Assembly: GCA_030867875.1 (NCBI GenBank)
Contig: JAOWCC010000655.1
Coordinates: 8,454,269 to 8,518,268, forward strand
Length of the DNA: 64,000 nt
DNA from: Actinernus sp. WN-2022
Lineage: Eukaryota; Cnidaria; Anthozoa; Actiniaria; Actinernidae
Direction of reading: 5' to 3'
The notes below the pieces were generated by a model, which was not told where the DNA came from, did not search any database, and worked only from the letters and a program-made list of their open reading frames with translations. Positions 44,462 to 56,236 of the stretch are shown in pieces. A program made the translations under genes and the position numbers. Position 1 is the first letter of the stretch, and the number at the start of each line of letters is the position of its first letter.

Positions 44462-44897
44462 TGAGTTGGCTTATTTACACCTTGGGCTATTTATAGAACC
44501 AGGTTTCATTGTTTTACAGACAATGTACCTTCTTGCGAACACTGAACGCATGAATGAACGATACAGGCTAGAGCAGATTTCGTATGAGTGTGACAAACTA
44601 CGGCATGTCCGTAACCGTGCTGTAGCCGTGCTGTGCCGTAGTTCTGTGATTTGATTGGATCAGCAGGACAAAAACAATGGGAAACCATTTCAACGTCACG
44701 GCATGCCGTACGGTAACCGTACTGTAGTCAGTGCTGTAGTTTGTCCCACTCATACGAAATCTGCTCTATTATCTTCTCCGTTACTGTTTTTCTTTCGAAC
44801 AAAGAAAAACGTTTATTCATGAAAAAACATTAAAGAAACACTGTTATTCGTGGGAAAAATCTAAAAATAGCCCAAGCTGTAAATACGCCAACTCACA
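44462..44897. mobile_element. MITE nested in a MITE
   Basis: Outer pair: TGAGTTGGCTTATTTACACC and TTGGGCTATTT at 44462-44492, inverted as AAATAGCCCAAGCTGTAAATA and CGCCAACTCA at 44866-44897. Inner pair: AGAGCAGATTTCGTATGAGT at 44571-44592 and its inverse at 44746-44767, enclosing ACGGCATG and CCGTACTG words. The segment just left of the inner element (44519-44575, ACAATGTACCTTCTTGCGAA) recurs inverted at 55181-55240, so it belongs to a dispersed family. Confidence 0.8.
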
Positions 44898-45022
44898 TAT
44901 ATAGTACACATGGATGCTCCGGGTAATGAGCTCCTGCTATCGGCCAATCAAGAGTGCGTTGCGCATTTTCGTATTGTATAAATGGTGATAAATGATGTGT
45001 TGTCTTTGAACCTATCTTTTAG

Positions 45023-45252
45023 AACCATTGGAAACGGAAGCATTCCCTGTGTACGGGTTTATCATCATCGGCGCCGTCAGTGTTGTGTTACTTGTGGTCA
45101 TCGTGGTCATCGTCTATTGCTACAGGCTGAAACGTAGAATAAATGGCAAAGATACCAATTCCCAGGCGCACGAAATGACAACAAAGTCAAAGCATTTCGA
45201 CAGCCGAGGCCACGATGAGAAAGAAGTATCCATAGTTCCAACTCATGCATAA
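45023..45252 (+). CDS. SUSD2/mucin-4-like protein, last exon (TM helix and cytoplasmic tail)
   Basis: Acceptor CTATCTTTTAG; phase 1 in, so G of exon f plus AA gives Glu. Encodes EPLETEAFPVYGF, a hydrophobic helix (IIIGAVSVVLLVVIVVIVYC, about 45061-45120), a basic stop-transfer YRLKRRINGK and a 40-residue polar tail ending HA and TAA at 45250-45252. This is the type I membrane anchor that follows the last Sushi module in SUSD2-like proteins. The 15.2-kb intron before it holds LINE, Gypsy, DIRS-like and TIR elements. A polyadenylation site was not fixed; AATAAAG occurs about 1.2 kb downstream (near 46470). Confidence 0.9.
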
Positions 45253-47015
45253 TAAGCCACGCCCTCATTAGTTACTGTTGCTATGTCTCACAAACAGTAC
45301 ACATTTTTTCAAGGAAACGTATGGACGCGTGTGCTTAAGTTGCGGTAAGTTTGACTTTTTTATACCTTTTCTATTCAATATATCGCAGATAATCTTTCTG
45401 TGCCGATAGGAATACCAACTTTTAAGGGATTCCAGTGACTATTATAGCGTTTAGATATTTTGTGTGTGGTATTTGTCTGTAAATTCAATATATCACATGT
45501 CGCTAATACTTGTCTTACAGATAACTAGAATTACTTCTCAGAGAGCTCTTTAGGGAGGAATACAAGCTAATCGACATTTTCTGGAGATTGCCATTCGCAA
45601 CAGTGATTCAATCTTGTCCCGCCAGACTTTAGTGAATCAGCACAAAAAACATTAGGCCGCGCATTAAAACAAACTTGAATCCCATAAAAGTTCGTACCAT
45701 TTTTCTATCGGCACAGAACGTTTGGTCGCGATATATTGAATATCAAATGAAACTTATCGCGACTGGGAAAGTCGCCCATACGTTTTCTTGGGACAAGATT
45801 GCGTCCGCACTTTTCCGGGAATCATTACTGCGTTCTAATTGGGGTGATTTGTTTCTAATTGATAGGTGTGAACTATGAATTGTCATTTAGTGACCTTTAG
45901 CTCAGGGGGAGGGGTGAGGCGGGGCGAGGCGGGGCGGAACGAGTGGATACAAGAAAATGCGACGGCAACGTCAAGGACAACGGCATAAAACAATAACCTT
46001 AATTACAAAATACAATAGCTGCACGTGAAAATGCACGCAGTCGCCTACATTTGTACCGCCGTCTTTAAAGGGGCTGTGTCACGGTAATAGCCGACTTTAC
46101 ATTCGCGTTCAGGGCCGGAAACAGCTATTTTCACCGATTTGGATATGAACTAACGAACCGCCGATCGGCCATGTGGGATGCTTAAAATCAAAGCAAATAT
46201 GCAAAAATGACTAACAAATAGTGTATATACACAGTCTCCAGGGAAAATATTGAAAATCCTTTCAATCAAGCATTGAGGGAGGAAGTTTAACTGTTTGTAT
46301 CCAATTAACAGCCACTAAACGAGCGATTACTCGATACATGCGCAGTACCATGACATATCCCCTTTAAAAACACGATGTGAAATCACTCCGTCTTTCGTTC
46401 GCCATAATCTCATCCTCTCTTGGCGTATTATATTTTTCGAATATTTGGATGTGAAAAGTAAATAAGGTTGAATAAAGAAAATAGCAAACTCCAAGTTTCG
46501 GGAGAAAACACTTTTCTACGTTCCGTCGTTACTGCCATGTTCGCTGTCCTGGTTTCTTAAAGTCCCGCGCGGCTAGCGCATTGAAGAAATTAACCAGGCT
46601 CAGTAGTTTCCTATGCATTTTGCAATGTAATCATGGCCTAGTCAATGTTACAAACTTCTTCGAGTGCAACACCTTTTCAATTTCCAAACATACATTGTAT
46701 CGTACGGTCTCTGATTATTCGCGTGTAAATGCCTTAAGCTCCGTCCAAACGAGCGCATATTTTCTTTTGTATTGAACATTCGTCCAACAACAATGTTGCG
46801 TTCGTTTGTACGGTTCTTTAGCCAATCAAAATACGGGATGTGTCTACTATGATGTTACCATGGCTACCTCCCGCTAATCGTTTTCGTGAACTATATTTCT
46901 GCACCTAAACTGCTCTTTTCACTCTGGCAGATTTGTAATCTGTATTAGTTCTGTAGTTAGTTCTGACCCTCATATTGCAACTATACCACATTTTGGTGAC
47001 TAAGCTTAGTTTAAA
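45253..47015. other. 3' flank of the SUSD2-like gene; no gene seen
   Basis: Contains a GGGGCGAGGC repeat run at 45906-45940. 46375-46590 is a diverged copy of 54735-54925 (shared words CGTTCG, ATATTTTTCGAA, GAAAACA-TTTCTCTAC or TTTTCTACG, CCGTCGT-ACTGC). Confidence 0.45.
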
Positions 47016-47197
47016 CACTGGTATAATCAACTAAAAGTAGATTAAGGATTGCTAACCACCGAGGGAAGCAAGTAGCGGCTGTCATTCCTTCGTCAGAGCA
47101 AAAAAGGGCTGCTCGAAACGTCAGCTGCTACTTGCTTCCCAAGGCGGTTAACATACCTTAATCAAGTTTTAGTTGATCATACCAGTGTTTAACTTCC
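47016..47197. mobile_element. Foldback MITE, about 180 bp
   Basis: ACTGGTATAATCAACTAAAA and GATTAAGGATTG-TTAACCRCC on the left mirror GGCGGTTAACATACCTTAAT and TTTTAGTTGATCATACCAGT. The centre has GAAGCAAGTAGC and its inverse, plus a GCTCGAAACGTC word. Confidence 0.75.
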
Positions 47198-47284
47198 CCG
47201 CCGACGCAGATCAACACTAGGTTTACAGTCATCCATTGTTAGCTTAGTTTAGCTTTTTAGTTAATATTCTGAGCATCCATGTAC

Positions 47285-48022
47285 CTCACCGTACTATACC
47301 GCAATAATATTCCCGTGAAGGTTTGGAACCGGTATTATAACAGACTTCTATTCGGCATATGCGTAGGGACATACGGTTATTTAGTATCATTTCTTGCATT
47401 ACGACCAGTGCAGCAGTTAACCACATTCCAAATGCCTCGATTGTAACTCGGTTAGGTATATATAGCCAGTGCCGTTTATTACCTTCCTTTGATAATTCGG
47501 TATAAATAACCGTACCATACCGCAATAATATTCCCTTGCAAGTTCAGAACATATTATAATACAGACTAATCTAATCCTTATTTGCGTAAGTACATACGTT
47601 GCATCATTTCTTTCACTTCAGATAGTGCAGTTAACCACCTTCCAATTGCCTCGATTGTAACTTAGTTTTCTCAGTTATAGGTATATACAGCCAGTACTGT
47701 TTATTGCCTTCTGGCCCTTGATGATTCGTTATAATTAACCGTACCATACCGCGGTAATAGTCCCGTGAAAGTATAGAACGCATTATAATACAGGCTTCTA
47801 TTCGTAATGTAATGACATATTGGAACCTTTCCTTTTTTACAGCAAGTGCAGTTTAACTGCCTTTCAATTGCCTCGATTGTAATTCAGTTCTGTCCGGTTA
47901 TGTATATATACAGCCAGTGCTGTTTAATATCCTCCCTTGATAACTTAAACTAACCGTACTATACCGCAAGAATAATCCCATGGAACTTTAGGAACCTAAT
48001 ATAATACAGACCTCTTTTCCTG
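47285..48022. repeat. Satellite of about 220-227 bp, 3.3 copies
   Basis: Units start at about 47287, 47510, 47737 and 47955 with ACCGTACYATACCGCAATAA then ATTCCC, and each holds CCTCGATTGTAA and TATATAYAGCCAGTRCYGTT. Divergence between units is around a fifth of positions by eye, so the array is old. Confidence 0.85.
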
Positions 48023-49264
48023 TCTTGCGTCACATGTATCAGTATTAATTTGTAACTGTGCTAGCGATGTTACATGTCCTCAAAACGACATTAGCAACGA
48101 AACTTATAGAAATTGGTTATTAATTCTCCTATAGTATATGTACCTTAACATGATAGAATTAAAGATATATAACCGAATTGTTAGGATTAATTAAACAAAG
48201 CAAAATATGACCAATTATTGGAAAAATCACGAAGCCATCTATAGAATGTGAGGCCACATCAGTTGTCTGTATACAAAAAAATAAAATAATACCTTATTAA
48301 CTCCAATAGGTTTTCAGTTCGTTCGGGTCCATGGATTAAACTACTTGTCAGTACGGTCTATCATTGATTCTCTCTCTCTATATATATATATATACCTAAA
48401 AATCCGTTGAACACAGGTATACTGTTCAATATATGCAATATTCCGAACTTTTGTTCGATCTGTTAATCGCAAAACATTTAATTCACTACCTTTAATAAAA
48501 GTAGTTGTTAAGCTACAGTTGTCACTTGCCAGAATATCCAGGCTCATATTCTGAATCCTAGTATTTCGTAATAAATGTGGCATCATATGGTCACGATTCC
48601 AAGCGTTGCTGAGCCAGTAAATCAGACAGGACATCCGAGTGTCTTATAAAAATTCCAATCATGATTCCATAATATGTTCATCAAATTTACAACCGCGGGT
48701 TGCAAGAGCGATATTCCACTCTAGGTATAGGTTACCTCACTGTATCATGACAAGTGGACCTAAGTAATTAAGGATCCCCTAGTTTAGAAAGAAAACTGCA
48801 ACACGGCCCCATCCCGATAAACTTGCAGAACCTGCGGTTCTGTAAATAACTGAGCATAGGTAGAACTTCCAGAACAGCATCTGAGCCAGAACTAAATGGT
48901 CTGGCGTTCTACAAAACGTGTTCTTCGTGATATTTACTGCCTTCAATCGAGTAAACCATACATGCATTGTGAAGGAAATGGGTGCTCTGGGTAGTTTATA
49001 TGCTTCTTATAAACTCACTTCATCGTAGAGCCGTATTGGTGAAATTCAGATCTAGAATAAATCTCATAACTTCTTACCAACAGTTTGTACAAGAACCAAC
49101 GATCACCGGTATAAGTCTGAACGGCAGTTGCAGTCAAGCTTGAATTTTAGATAATACACCCTGGTTCGACATTGTCGCTAAGGAGATCAGTCTAGATATA
49201 GCTAAGAACTCAAATTCCAATCTGATTGCATTCCGAATGACTTAATTGTTGCCTCAATAATTGC
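48023..49264. other. No gene seen
   Basis: AT-rich; an (AT)n/(CT)n run at 48370-48392. Open frames here lack domains. Confidence 0.35.
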
Positions 49265-49274
49265 TCTCATATAA

Positions 49275-49405
49275 TATTTAACAATTATTCACCGAAGTGG
49301 AGGTGAATAGTGGTGGATATCTACCGAGCCGCTTCGGCGAGGTACATATCCACCACTATTCACCAACACTGAGGTGAATAATTGTTTTAGTATATACCAC
49401 ACTCC
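49275..49405. mobile_element. Foldback MITE of the ATTATTCACC type
   Basis: ACAATTATTCACC, GAGGTGAATAGTGGTGGATAT, then the inverse TATCCACCACTATTCACC and AGGTGAATAATTGTT around CGAGCCGCTTCGGCGAG. The words TATATACCACAC at 49391 and GTGTGGTATATACTA at 49532 show an additional inverted end, so a larger element to 49555 is possible. Confidence 0.7.
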
Positions 49406-49599
49406 AGTTAAATAGCCAGCACCAAATAGTTGTTTTATTTACTGTCAAATGGACAAAAATCGGAGGTGAATATGAAATCATATTCACTGTTTGAGTAGCC
49501 AATCAGGGCGCGCGAAAAGTGATATTCACTGGTGTGGTATATACTAATAATCAATATCTGAAATAATTAAACATTCCAATTCATCCTCATAACTTAAAC

Positions 49600-50985
49600 C
49601 ACTTACGGATGTGGCTGCCTGTTCCAAGTTCAACTTTTCTGCCGACCTATTCTGCTACCAGTACTCATGCGGGATTTTCCTAGACCTTTCAAAAGCATTT
49701 GACACAGTTAATCATATCATTTTGATCTCTAAATTAAGCCACTATGGAATTCGTGGCATAGCAAAAGACTGGTTTGTTTCCTATCTAGAAAACAGAAGGC
49801 AACATGTTTCAATAGGTACTTCTAAATCTGATGATCTTACTGTAACTCATGGTGTCCCACAGGTCAGTGAATGGGCCCACTTCTATTTCTCCTGTATATT
49901 AATGACTTTAGCAACTGCTGCTCTTTATTTGATTTCCACATATTTGCAGACGATACTAATCTGTTCTGTTCTGATAGTAGTCTGCTTGTACTAGAATCTC
50001 TTATTAATGTAAATTTAAGGCATGTCTCAAACTGGCTCATTGCAAATAAGCTCTCTTTAAATCTTGATAAAACTAATTTTATTACTTTTCATCCTCGCCA
50101 AAAATCTGTAAACTATGCACTTAGACTCCAAATCAATGATAAACAGATAAAACAAGAAAAATGCATCAAATATCTTGGGGTTTTTATTGATTCTTATCTT
50201 AGCTGGAAATACCATGTTCAGCACATTACTGAGAAAATCAAACGATGTGTTGGCATGCTTTCAAATATTCGACATTTTGTAACTTCTTCAATTTTAACTC
50301 AACTATACTATACCTTAATTTATCCATACTACCCTTAAACCTCTTATTATCCTTCAAAAAAAGGCTGTCAGAATAACACCCTTCTCTGATTATAGAGCTC
50401 ACTCAAGTCCACTGTTTCATCGTCTGGGTCTACTCAAATTTATTGATATAATTTACGTAAATAATGCTCTATTTATGCATGATTTCCAGGCAAATGCCTT
50501 ACCATCTGTTTTTCATGACTTCTTTACATGCTTAAATAGGGTACACCAACATAATACTAGACTAGCCTGCAAAAAATCATATTACATTTTAAAAATAAGA
50601 ACCAATTATGGCAAATTTAACATTCGTTTTCTAGGCGCTAAAATATGGAACTCAATTCAAGAAGATCAAAGAGACGTAATCAATTGAAGAAACTCCTAAT
50701 AGATTCTATCCTGAATAGCTATTTAGATATCTGATGCACTTTTCTTTTTTTATGCCCTTTTTGTATTTTGTATTATTGTATTTTTTGTCCTTTGTATTGT
50801 ATTATATTGCATTTTCTTTTCTTTCAATTACTATATTAAACATGATTAAATGCTGCATGGCCTAGCTACTTAGCTCGACTAGCTTTTAGCTATTTCTAAG
50901 TAGCTGTGCTCCTCATTTCTAGAGTAACATTCTTAGCATGTAAATCTAAGAGGTCACGAATAAATTGTTGTTGTTGTTGTTGTTA
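49600..50985 (+). pseudogene. LINE (CR1/Jockey-like) reverse transcriptase, one main frameshift
   Basis: 49655-49865 reads [36 protein letters not shown] and VTHGVPQ, the RT palm motifs. After a frameshift at about 49863 the frame at 49871-50338 continues [14 protein letters not shown], the catalytic [21 protein letters not shown] and IKYLGVFID, then stops; a third block (50475-50690) gives NIRFLGAKIWNSIQ. The 3' UTR ends in ATAAATTG and (GTT)n at 50967-50983. 5'-truncated, without endonuclease. Least decayed LINE of the window. Confidence 0.88.
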
Positions 50986-52408
50986 CCTGTGCTAGAACTT
51001 CCGGAAAGAATAGCTCTTACCATTTGATTTCTATATGGCGGACGCGAACTCGATGATAGCGCTAATGAAGTTTAGTGAAGATTTTGAGATGGAGAACGTC
51101 CTTTGCGACGACGAATAATTTATCACAGTCAGTTTTTCTGTTTCTAGTACATTAATGAGGAGAAACTTAAATGGCAACGAAGGCAAATGTTGTTGTTAAA
51201 TAAGAAGTTCTATGAAAAATATAACAAGTTTAAACAATTACATTTGAGTTGGCGCGTAGCTTGAAATTCACGATGTTTTTATTTAGTGTTTACCTCCGAT
51301 TTGCCTTCGGTTGATTCAGACTTCATCTAAAAAAAGTTGAAAGTAGATTAACAAACACACCATTCAACTTACCAGAGGTACATTGGCAACCATGCTGGAG
51401 TAGTTCCTGTGATTGTAAGGTTGTAAAGTGGCACAAACTGCACTGGAATACCTGTGGTTCCGCCATGTTGGAATTCAACAGTTGAGAAATGCGCGCGAAA
51501 ACGTTTAGTGCGAGACTGCATGGAATCGAAAGAAATGTTTAAATGGTAAGGTAAATTTCGGTTGGTTCATACCAACCGGGACGAAAGGACTACCTCGGAA
51601 CGTAGTCCACAATTTCCAACCGAAATTTCCGAAAATTAACTGTACCATTTGCTTTCCAACCGAAATTACCGGGATTTTTGGTTAAATGGTAAAGCACCCT
51701 AAAATTCTCGCTTTCTCTTGCCTGTGAGACACAGGGAGTCCAACGGATACCAGATTAGGATGGCGGCGTTCTCCTTCGTCGAACGCAACTATGACACTGC
51801 ATAGGGCGGGTTGGAGGGCTCTGTACACTAGTATAAACTGCTAGGAACCACGAGCGCGAGAGAGAAGTGTGCATGTACACATTCTTACTTATACCGCCTG
51901 ACAACAATAACGCCCCTGATCAGATCTTGTGAACCAGCATAATACACACTCAGTATCACGATTCACTGATCATTTTGTTTACTTTTGAGACGCCAATATA
52001 ACATGGTATTGGCGTCTTAGAATACCAGCCTCTGATTGGCTCTTGCGCGAGCCCTTGCAGTTACATGGGTTCCAGGTCAAGTTCAAAAGTCGTTTGTTCA
52101 ACAGCAAGATTTCTACAATTTCTCCTTCAAAACACTGTAAATTACAAGATACGAATTATTCAATCCTAAAGGTAAGGTTGGCATTGTAGTTTCCGTCAGA
52201 AATGTAACACTCTTATCCGCTAAAAGTACAATTTTCACAATTTTTGAAGAGATTTCAAAACACGTCGCGAAAGTTTTCGCCACTCATAGATATACTAAGG
52301 CGCTTTTGAGAATTGAAATTACGATCAGCATAAGTTTGGTGCTTCATTCTCTTCTTTCTTTTAACAATTCACGACTTAATTGTTGAATCGTGATACAAAA
52401 CTAATTGC
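50986..52408. other. No gene seen; contains a segment duplicated at 53.77-54.11 kb
   Basis: 51838-51955 (CTGCTAGGAACCACGAGCGC, GTGCATGTACACATTC, TACTTATACCGC, GATCTTGTGAACCAGCA) matches 53770-54105, where a MITE interrupts it. 51540-51690 has TTTCGGTTGG and its inverse around CATACCAACCGGGACG. 51989-52013 GAGACGCC-ATA-GGCGTC is a degraded relative of the MITE at 52409. Confidence 0.55.
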
Positions 52409-52517
52409 GATTTTGAGACGCCGATACCGAATTATATTGCTGCGCGACTCCGCCCAATACGGAATATATTTTCTCCCAACTGGCCGGCAATATAATTCGG
52501 TATCGGCGTCTCAAAAT
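52409..52517. mobile_element. Foldback MITE, about 109 bp
   Basis: TTTTGAGACGCCGATACCGA and ATTATATTGC at the left are mirrored by GCAATATAAT and TCGGTATCGGCGTCTCAAAA at the right; perfect over about 30 bp. Confidence 0.85.
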
Positions 52518-52775
52518 CTCAATTAGTTTATATTACTGTTCATACCAGCAGAAAACACATTTACATTCTAATTCACTGCGCTCAAACGAATGTAAAACAT
52601 TTTCTGCTTAAATTCCTCGTAATATCAACAAGATACAACTGGTTTTAAAAGATGATTGGATTCACGGTTTGCGGATCCAAACCGTGAGATATCACAAAGT
52701 ACATCGTTTAAACACACAGAAATATTTTTTTACTCTTACCACGTCAAAAGTGGCATCCATATGGTCTTCAACAAC

Positions 52776-53300
52776 AACAACAACTTTATTCACACTTATG
52801 CTACTTTAAATTACATTATTTTGTCTATAAATAATTAGAAGACATACATTGTTACTAAAGTGAAAGAATTATAAGTGCCTAGAAGCCAAACTAAACCGTT
52901 AGGTTTTCTAGTTGGCTCCTAGCTACTATTTATATTAATTGTTTTTAAACATACAACTATGTATCTAAACAGGGAGAGGGGAGAAAAATGAGCCTGGAAG
53001 ATAAATGACTAATTAATTGCTTTGGTATTGATCAGCCAATAAGTATTCTTTATTTTTTTTTCGAGAAGGAATATATATTAAGGGATTTAAGAGGTTGAGG
53101 GAGTTTTTGCCAACTACTGCTCGTTACAAAAGAGACAGTCTGTTTACCAATGTTTGTTCTAGCCTTCGGTTTGTATAAATTCTGTTTGGATGCATATCTG
53201 GTGTAAGTTGTAACAATGCACGTCACTGGCATAACGAAACCAACTCTCAAATTGTTTTGGTAGTTGCTTTCTGTGCCATAGATGAGCAAATTTTAGGATA
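52776..53300 (-). pseudogene. LINE 3' fragment with (GTT)n tail
   Basis: Minus-strand frame at 53289-53050 reads TRYASKQNLYKPKARTNIGK then WQKLPQPLKSLNIYSFSKK, the C-terminal end of a LINE ORF2; the tail is (TTG)n at 52776-52793. 5'-truncated. Confidence 0.75.
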
Positions 53301-53828
53301 TGCATTTTTGAAAACATTATTTACGGTGAGAATGTCCAATAACTTTAGTACTTTCTTCTCGCCATCTTTTGCTGTTTAGCCGGTTGTTGTCTTAATTTAG
53401 TGCTTGAAGTTTTCTAGACTTTCTTGATTTGTTTCTCATTCTTTGACTTCGACGCCAACTTAATCTTGTCAGACTGATCGATCGTAGCTTTCCGCGCTCG
53501 ACATTCGTCCTTATCCTTTAGTTATATCTGCCAACGTTAACAGCTCCTGACTTTCACAAATGAGCTCTTTGATGTTTTTGCCAACTTCTTGAGAGGTTTT
53601 GACTGCTTGAAGATATTCATTTCATCGGGTCGAATTAAGCTAATAAGCCTGAATTGCTTCTAGATGGCTACATCTCTGTGGAAGGCTTGGAATAGGAGGT
53701 TGTTCACAGATATTGACCTCCTGTGATATACCCAGCACTAACGTCTAAAGTACCATCTCCTCTCTACACTAATATAAACTGCTAGGAACCACGAGCGTGA
53801 GAGGGAAGTGTGCATGTACACATTATTA
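53301..53828. other. No gene seen
   Basis: Nothing recognised other than the left half of the segment shared with 51.84 kb (from about 53766). Confidence 0.35.
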
Positions 53829-54049
53829 CAGGGGCGGATTTAGGGGGGTGGATTGGGTCGGTAGCCACCTCCCTTTGGGCTGGTTGGACTGGCCAAATTG
53901 CAGCATTTTACAGAGGCAATGCATGTTTCTGAACAAAAAATCTATGCCAGCCACCCCCTCGTCCCCCCTGCATGTTCCCAAACAAAAAATATATGCCAGC
54001 CACCCCCCCCCCCCCCCCCCCCCCTTCAAAAATCCTGGATCCGGCCCTG
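53829..54049. mobile_element. hAT-like MITE (CAGGGGCGGATTTAG)
   Basis: Starts CAGGGGCGGATTTAGGGGGG and ends CCTGGATCCGGCCCTG, the common hAT MITE terminus. Interior has two copies of CATGTT-C-AACAAAAAAT-TATGCCAGCCACCCCC and a C run at 54003-54024. The paralogous segment at 51.88 kb lacks the insertion and gives the empty site; the flanking duplication is decayed. Confidence 0.8.
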
Positions 54050-55677
54050 CGGTCGTACTTATACCGCTTGACAACAATCAGATCTTGTGAACCAGCACAA
54101 TACACACTCATTACTGTTCATACCAGCAGAAAATACATTTCAAGCGTGTTTGCCATTTACTGATTATTGGTAATTCTAGAGCGAGGATGCGTTGTATTTT
54201 GACTGTATATCCGGGGGAGGGAGACTCCACTGTGGGTCCTGTGGGGTTGTGCTGCACGGGTTTTACAGTACGACTACTGTAACCGGGGTCACTTAGACAA
54301 CGAGAACTAAGCACATTGCAAAACGAAAACAAAGCATTCCAAACCATCTACGCGATTCTGATTCATTTAAAAGACTTCAGAGCTAGTTCACGAAATTTGC
54401 CTTTTATCGGATCGAAGCTCAAGCACTAAGTTGAAATGCTATTGTCTTCTACTCGACAATGAACATGATGTGTGTGATCTCGTATGTATTACTATGTAAA
54501 ATCATGCCCTATTCCATCGATGAATCAGCCGTTAGGTGCGTCTGTTCGAGATATTTTGAAACCTAAATGACAGTTTTCCCTACCCTTTTCTATTCTTCAA
54601 CTCGTGAAATCCCTACCCTTTTATATAGCTATAGCCTAAAAAGGTACCCCTTTCGGGCGGAGCCTCCCCGTATAGTCCATTAAAGGGAATTCCCCCCCCC
54701 CCCCCAAAGCATATATACAAAATATAGTAACGTTTTAAAGTGAACGCCAACGTAAGAAAGATAATCAATCCGTTTTTCGTTCGGTGTGAACGGAACTCTG
54801 TACTCATCATATTTTTCGAAAATCTGGTTGTGAGAAACAAAAAAAAGAGTAAACACCAAATTTTGGCAGAAAACATTTCTCTACATCCCGTCGTCACTGC
54901 TGTCGCCGTCCTGGTTGTTTAAATTCCCTAACATGGGAGTATCCCGCGTAGAATGTTGAGCTAATATTGCTTGTAAGTAACTAACTACTATATGTGGCTA
55001 CTACACAAGTTTTCCAGGAATATTTACATTCTATTCTGTTGCTTTCTCAATTTGAAAACAGACCTGAAAGAGCCATTTCTATATGTCGGTTTTAGAGCCA
55101 CGTACAACTGTTCAAATCCAGTGAATTACTAGACTGGAGCAGTCCCTCCTTTTCCCTCCATTGATAGTGAGTCTCACCATCAGCTCTAGCCTGTATCGTT
55201 CATTCATGCGTTCAGTGTTCGCAAGAAGGTACATTGTCTGTCTCGCAGTCTAGTATAAATTACGAGCTAGAATGGCATTGAACATGAATTGTGCTGGTAA
55301 CCACGTGGTATCGTCCGAATATTGTCATTTTGACGGCAATGATGATCGCGCTGCAACATTTTGTAACCATCACAACTGGCGTGTACCATTCAGTGCTCCG
55401 CCGAATGCCGGTTAAAGCTTGCAATATTGGCATGAAATTCCTAAAATGAAGAAAACCTGACGTTCTTTTGGAATCTGCTGAGCGAAGTACTGCGTAGTAT
55501 AAGGGAAGTGTGAATGTGAAAGTTAGTTTATACCATGCAGTTTTATTTGCGATGAAGCTGGTGGAAACCTGGCATCCTTGCAAAATATCTCAGTAAAAAT
55601 TTGCAAGGATCAACAGACGAAGTAGAAGGACCGGATCTCATCGGAGGGATCTAATCAGCAAAATTGTAATAAACGAC
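54050..55677. other. No gene seen; dispersed repeats
   Basis: 54735-54925 resembles 46375-46590. 55181-55240 is an inverted copy of 44519-44575. A C run lies at 54690-54703. Confidence 0.45.
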
Positions 55678-55838
55678 GCAAGGCTGATTTGTACGGTTGG
55701 GGAATGATTATATTTGATCAATATTTCGGTTGTCCATCAGTGTGTACAAGGCACTTGTAAACCCAGATGAAAGTTGGCCGTGCCAGCCAAAATATTGGTC
55801 AAATATAATTATTCCCAAACCGTACAAATCAGCCTTGC
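55678..55838. mobile_element. Foldback MITE, about 161 bp
   Basis: GCAAGGCTGATTTGTACGGT, GGGGAATGATTATATTTGAT and CAATATTT pair with AATATTGGTCAAATATAATT, ATTCCC and ACCGTACAAATCAGCCTTGC. Confidence 0.8.
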
Positions 55839-55987
55839 ATCCGGTTCTATTATTATTCATCCTTGCAAGCAGTTGTTTTTACTGGAGGAAGAAGTCGGAA
55901 GCATCCCCATTATAGGGGATATACTTTAGGCTATAAAAATACCTCGCCTCTAAAAACACGTATTAGTACAGCATGGTTAGAAGAAGG

Positions 55988-56220
55988 AGTAGTATAGTCG
56001 GCGTCAGTTAAATACCACTTTTTCTTGTACAACAAAACTCAAAAGGTTGTGAATGTTATGGACGCCTTGTTTTCTTGCACAAGGGGCGTCATAAAGTGAA
56101 TTCAGAAATCCACTTCATAACGCCCCTTGTGCAAGAAAAAAGGCGTCCATAACATTCACAACCTTTTGAGTTTTGTTGCACAAGAAAAAGTTGTATTTAA
56201 CTGACGCCGACTATACTACT
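55988..56220. repeat. 233-bp near-perfect foldback at left side of Polinton
   Basis: Left arm begins AGTAGTATAGTCGGCGTCAG at 55988 and the right arm ends with its inverse at 56220. Arms of about 110 bp pair almost perfectly through AACAAAACTCAAAAGGTTGT, GAATGTTATGGACGCCTTG and GCACAAGGGGCGTCATAA around a short AT-rich centre. It could be an independent MITE or the Polinton terminus (Polinton ends commonly start with AG and short tandem words). No clear target duplication: flanks are AAGAAGG and ATGGGG. Confidence 0.8.
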
Positions 56221-56236
56221 ATGGGGTAACTAAGGG

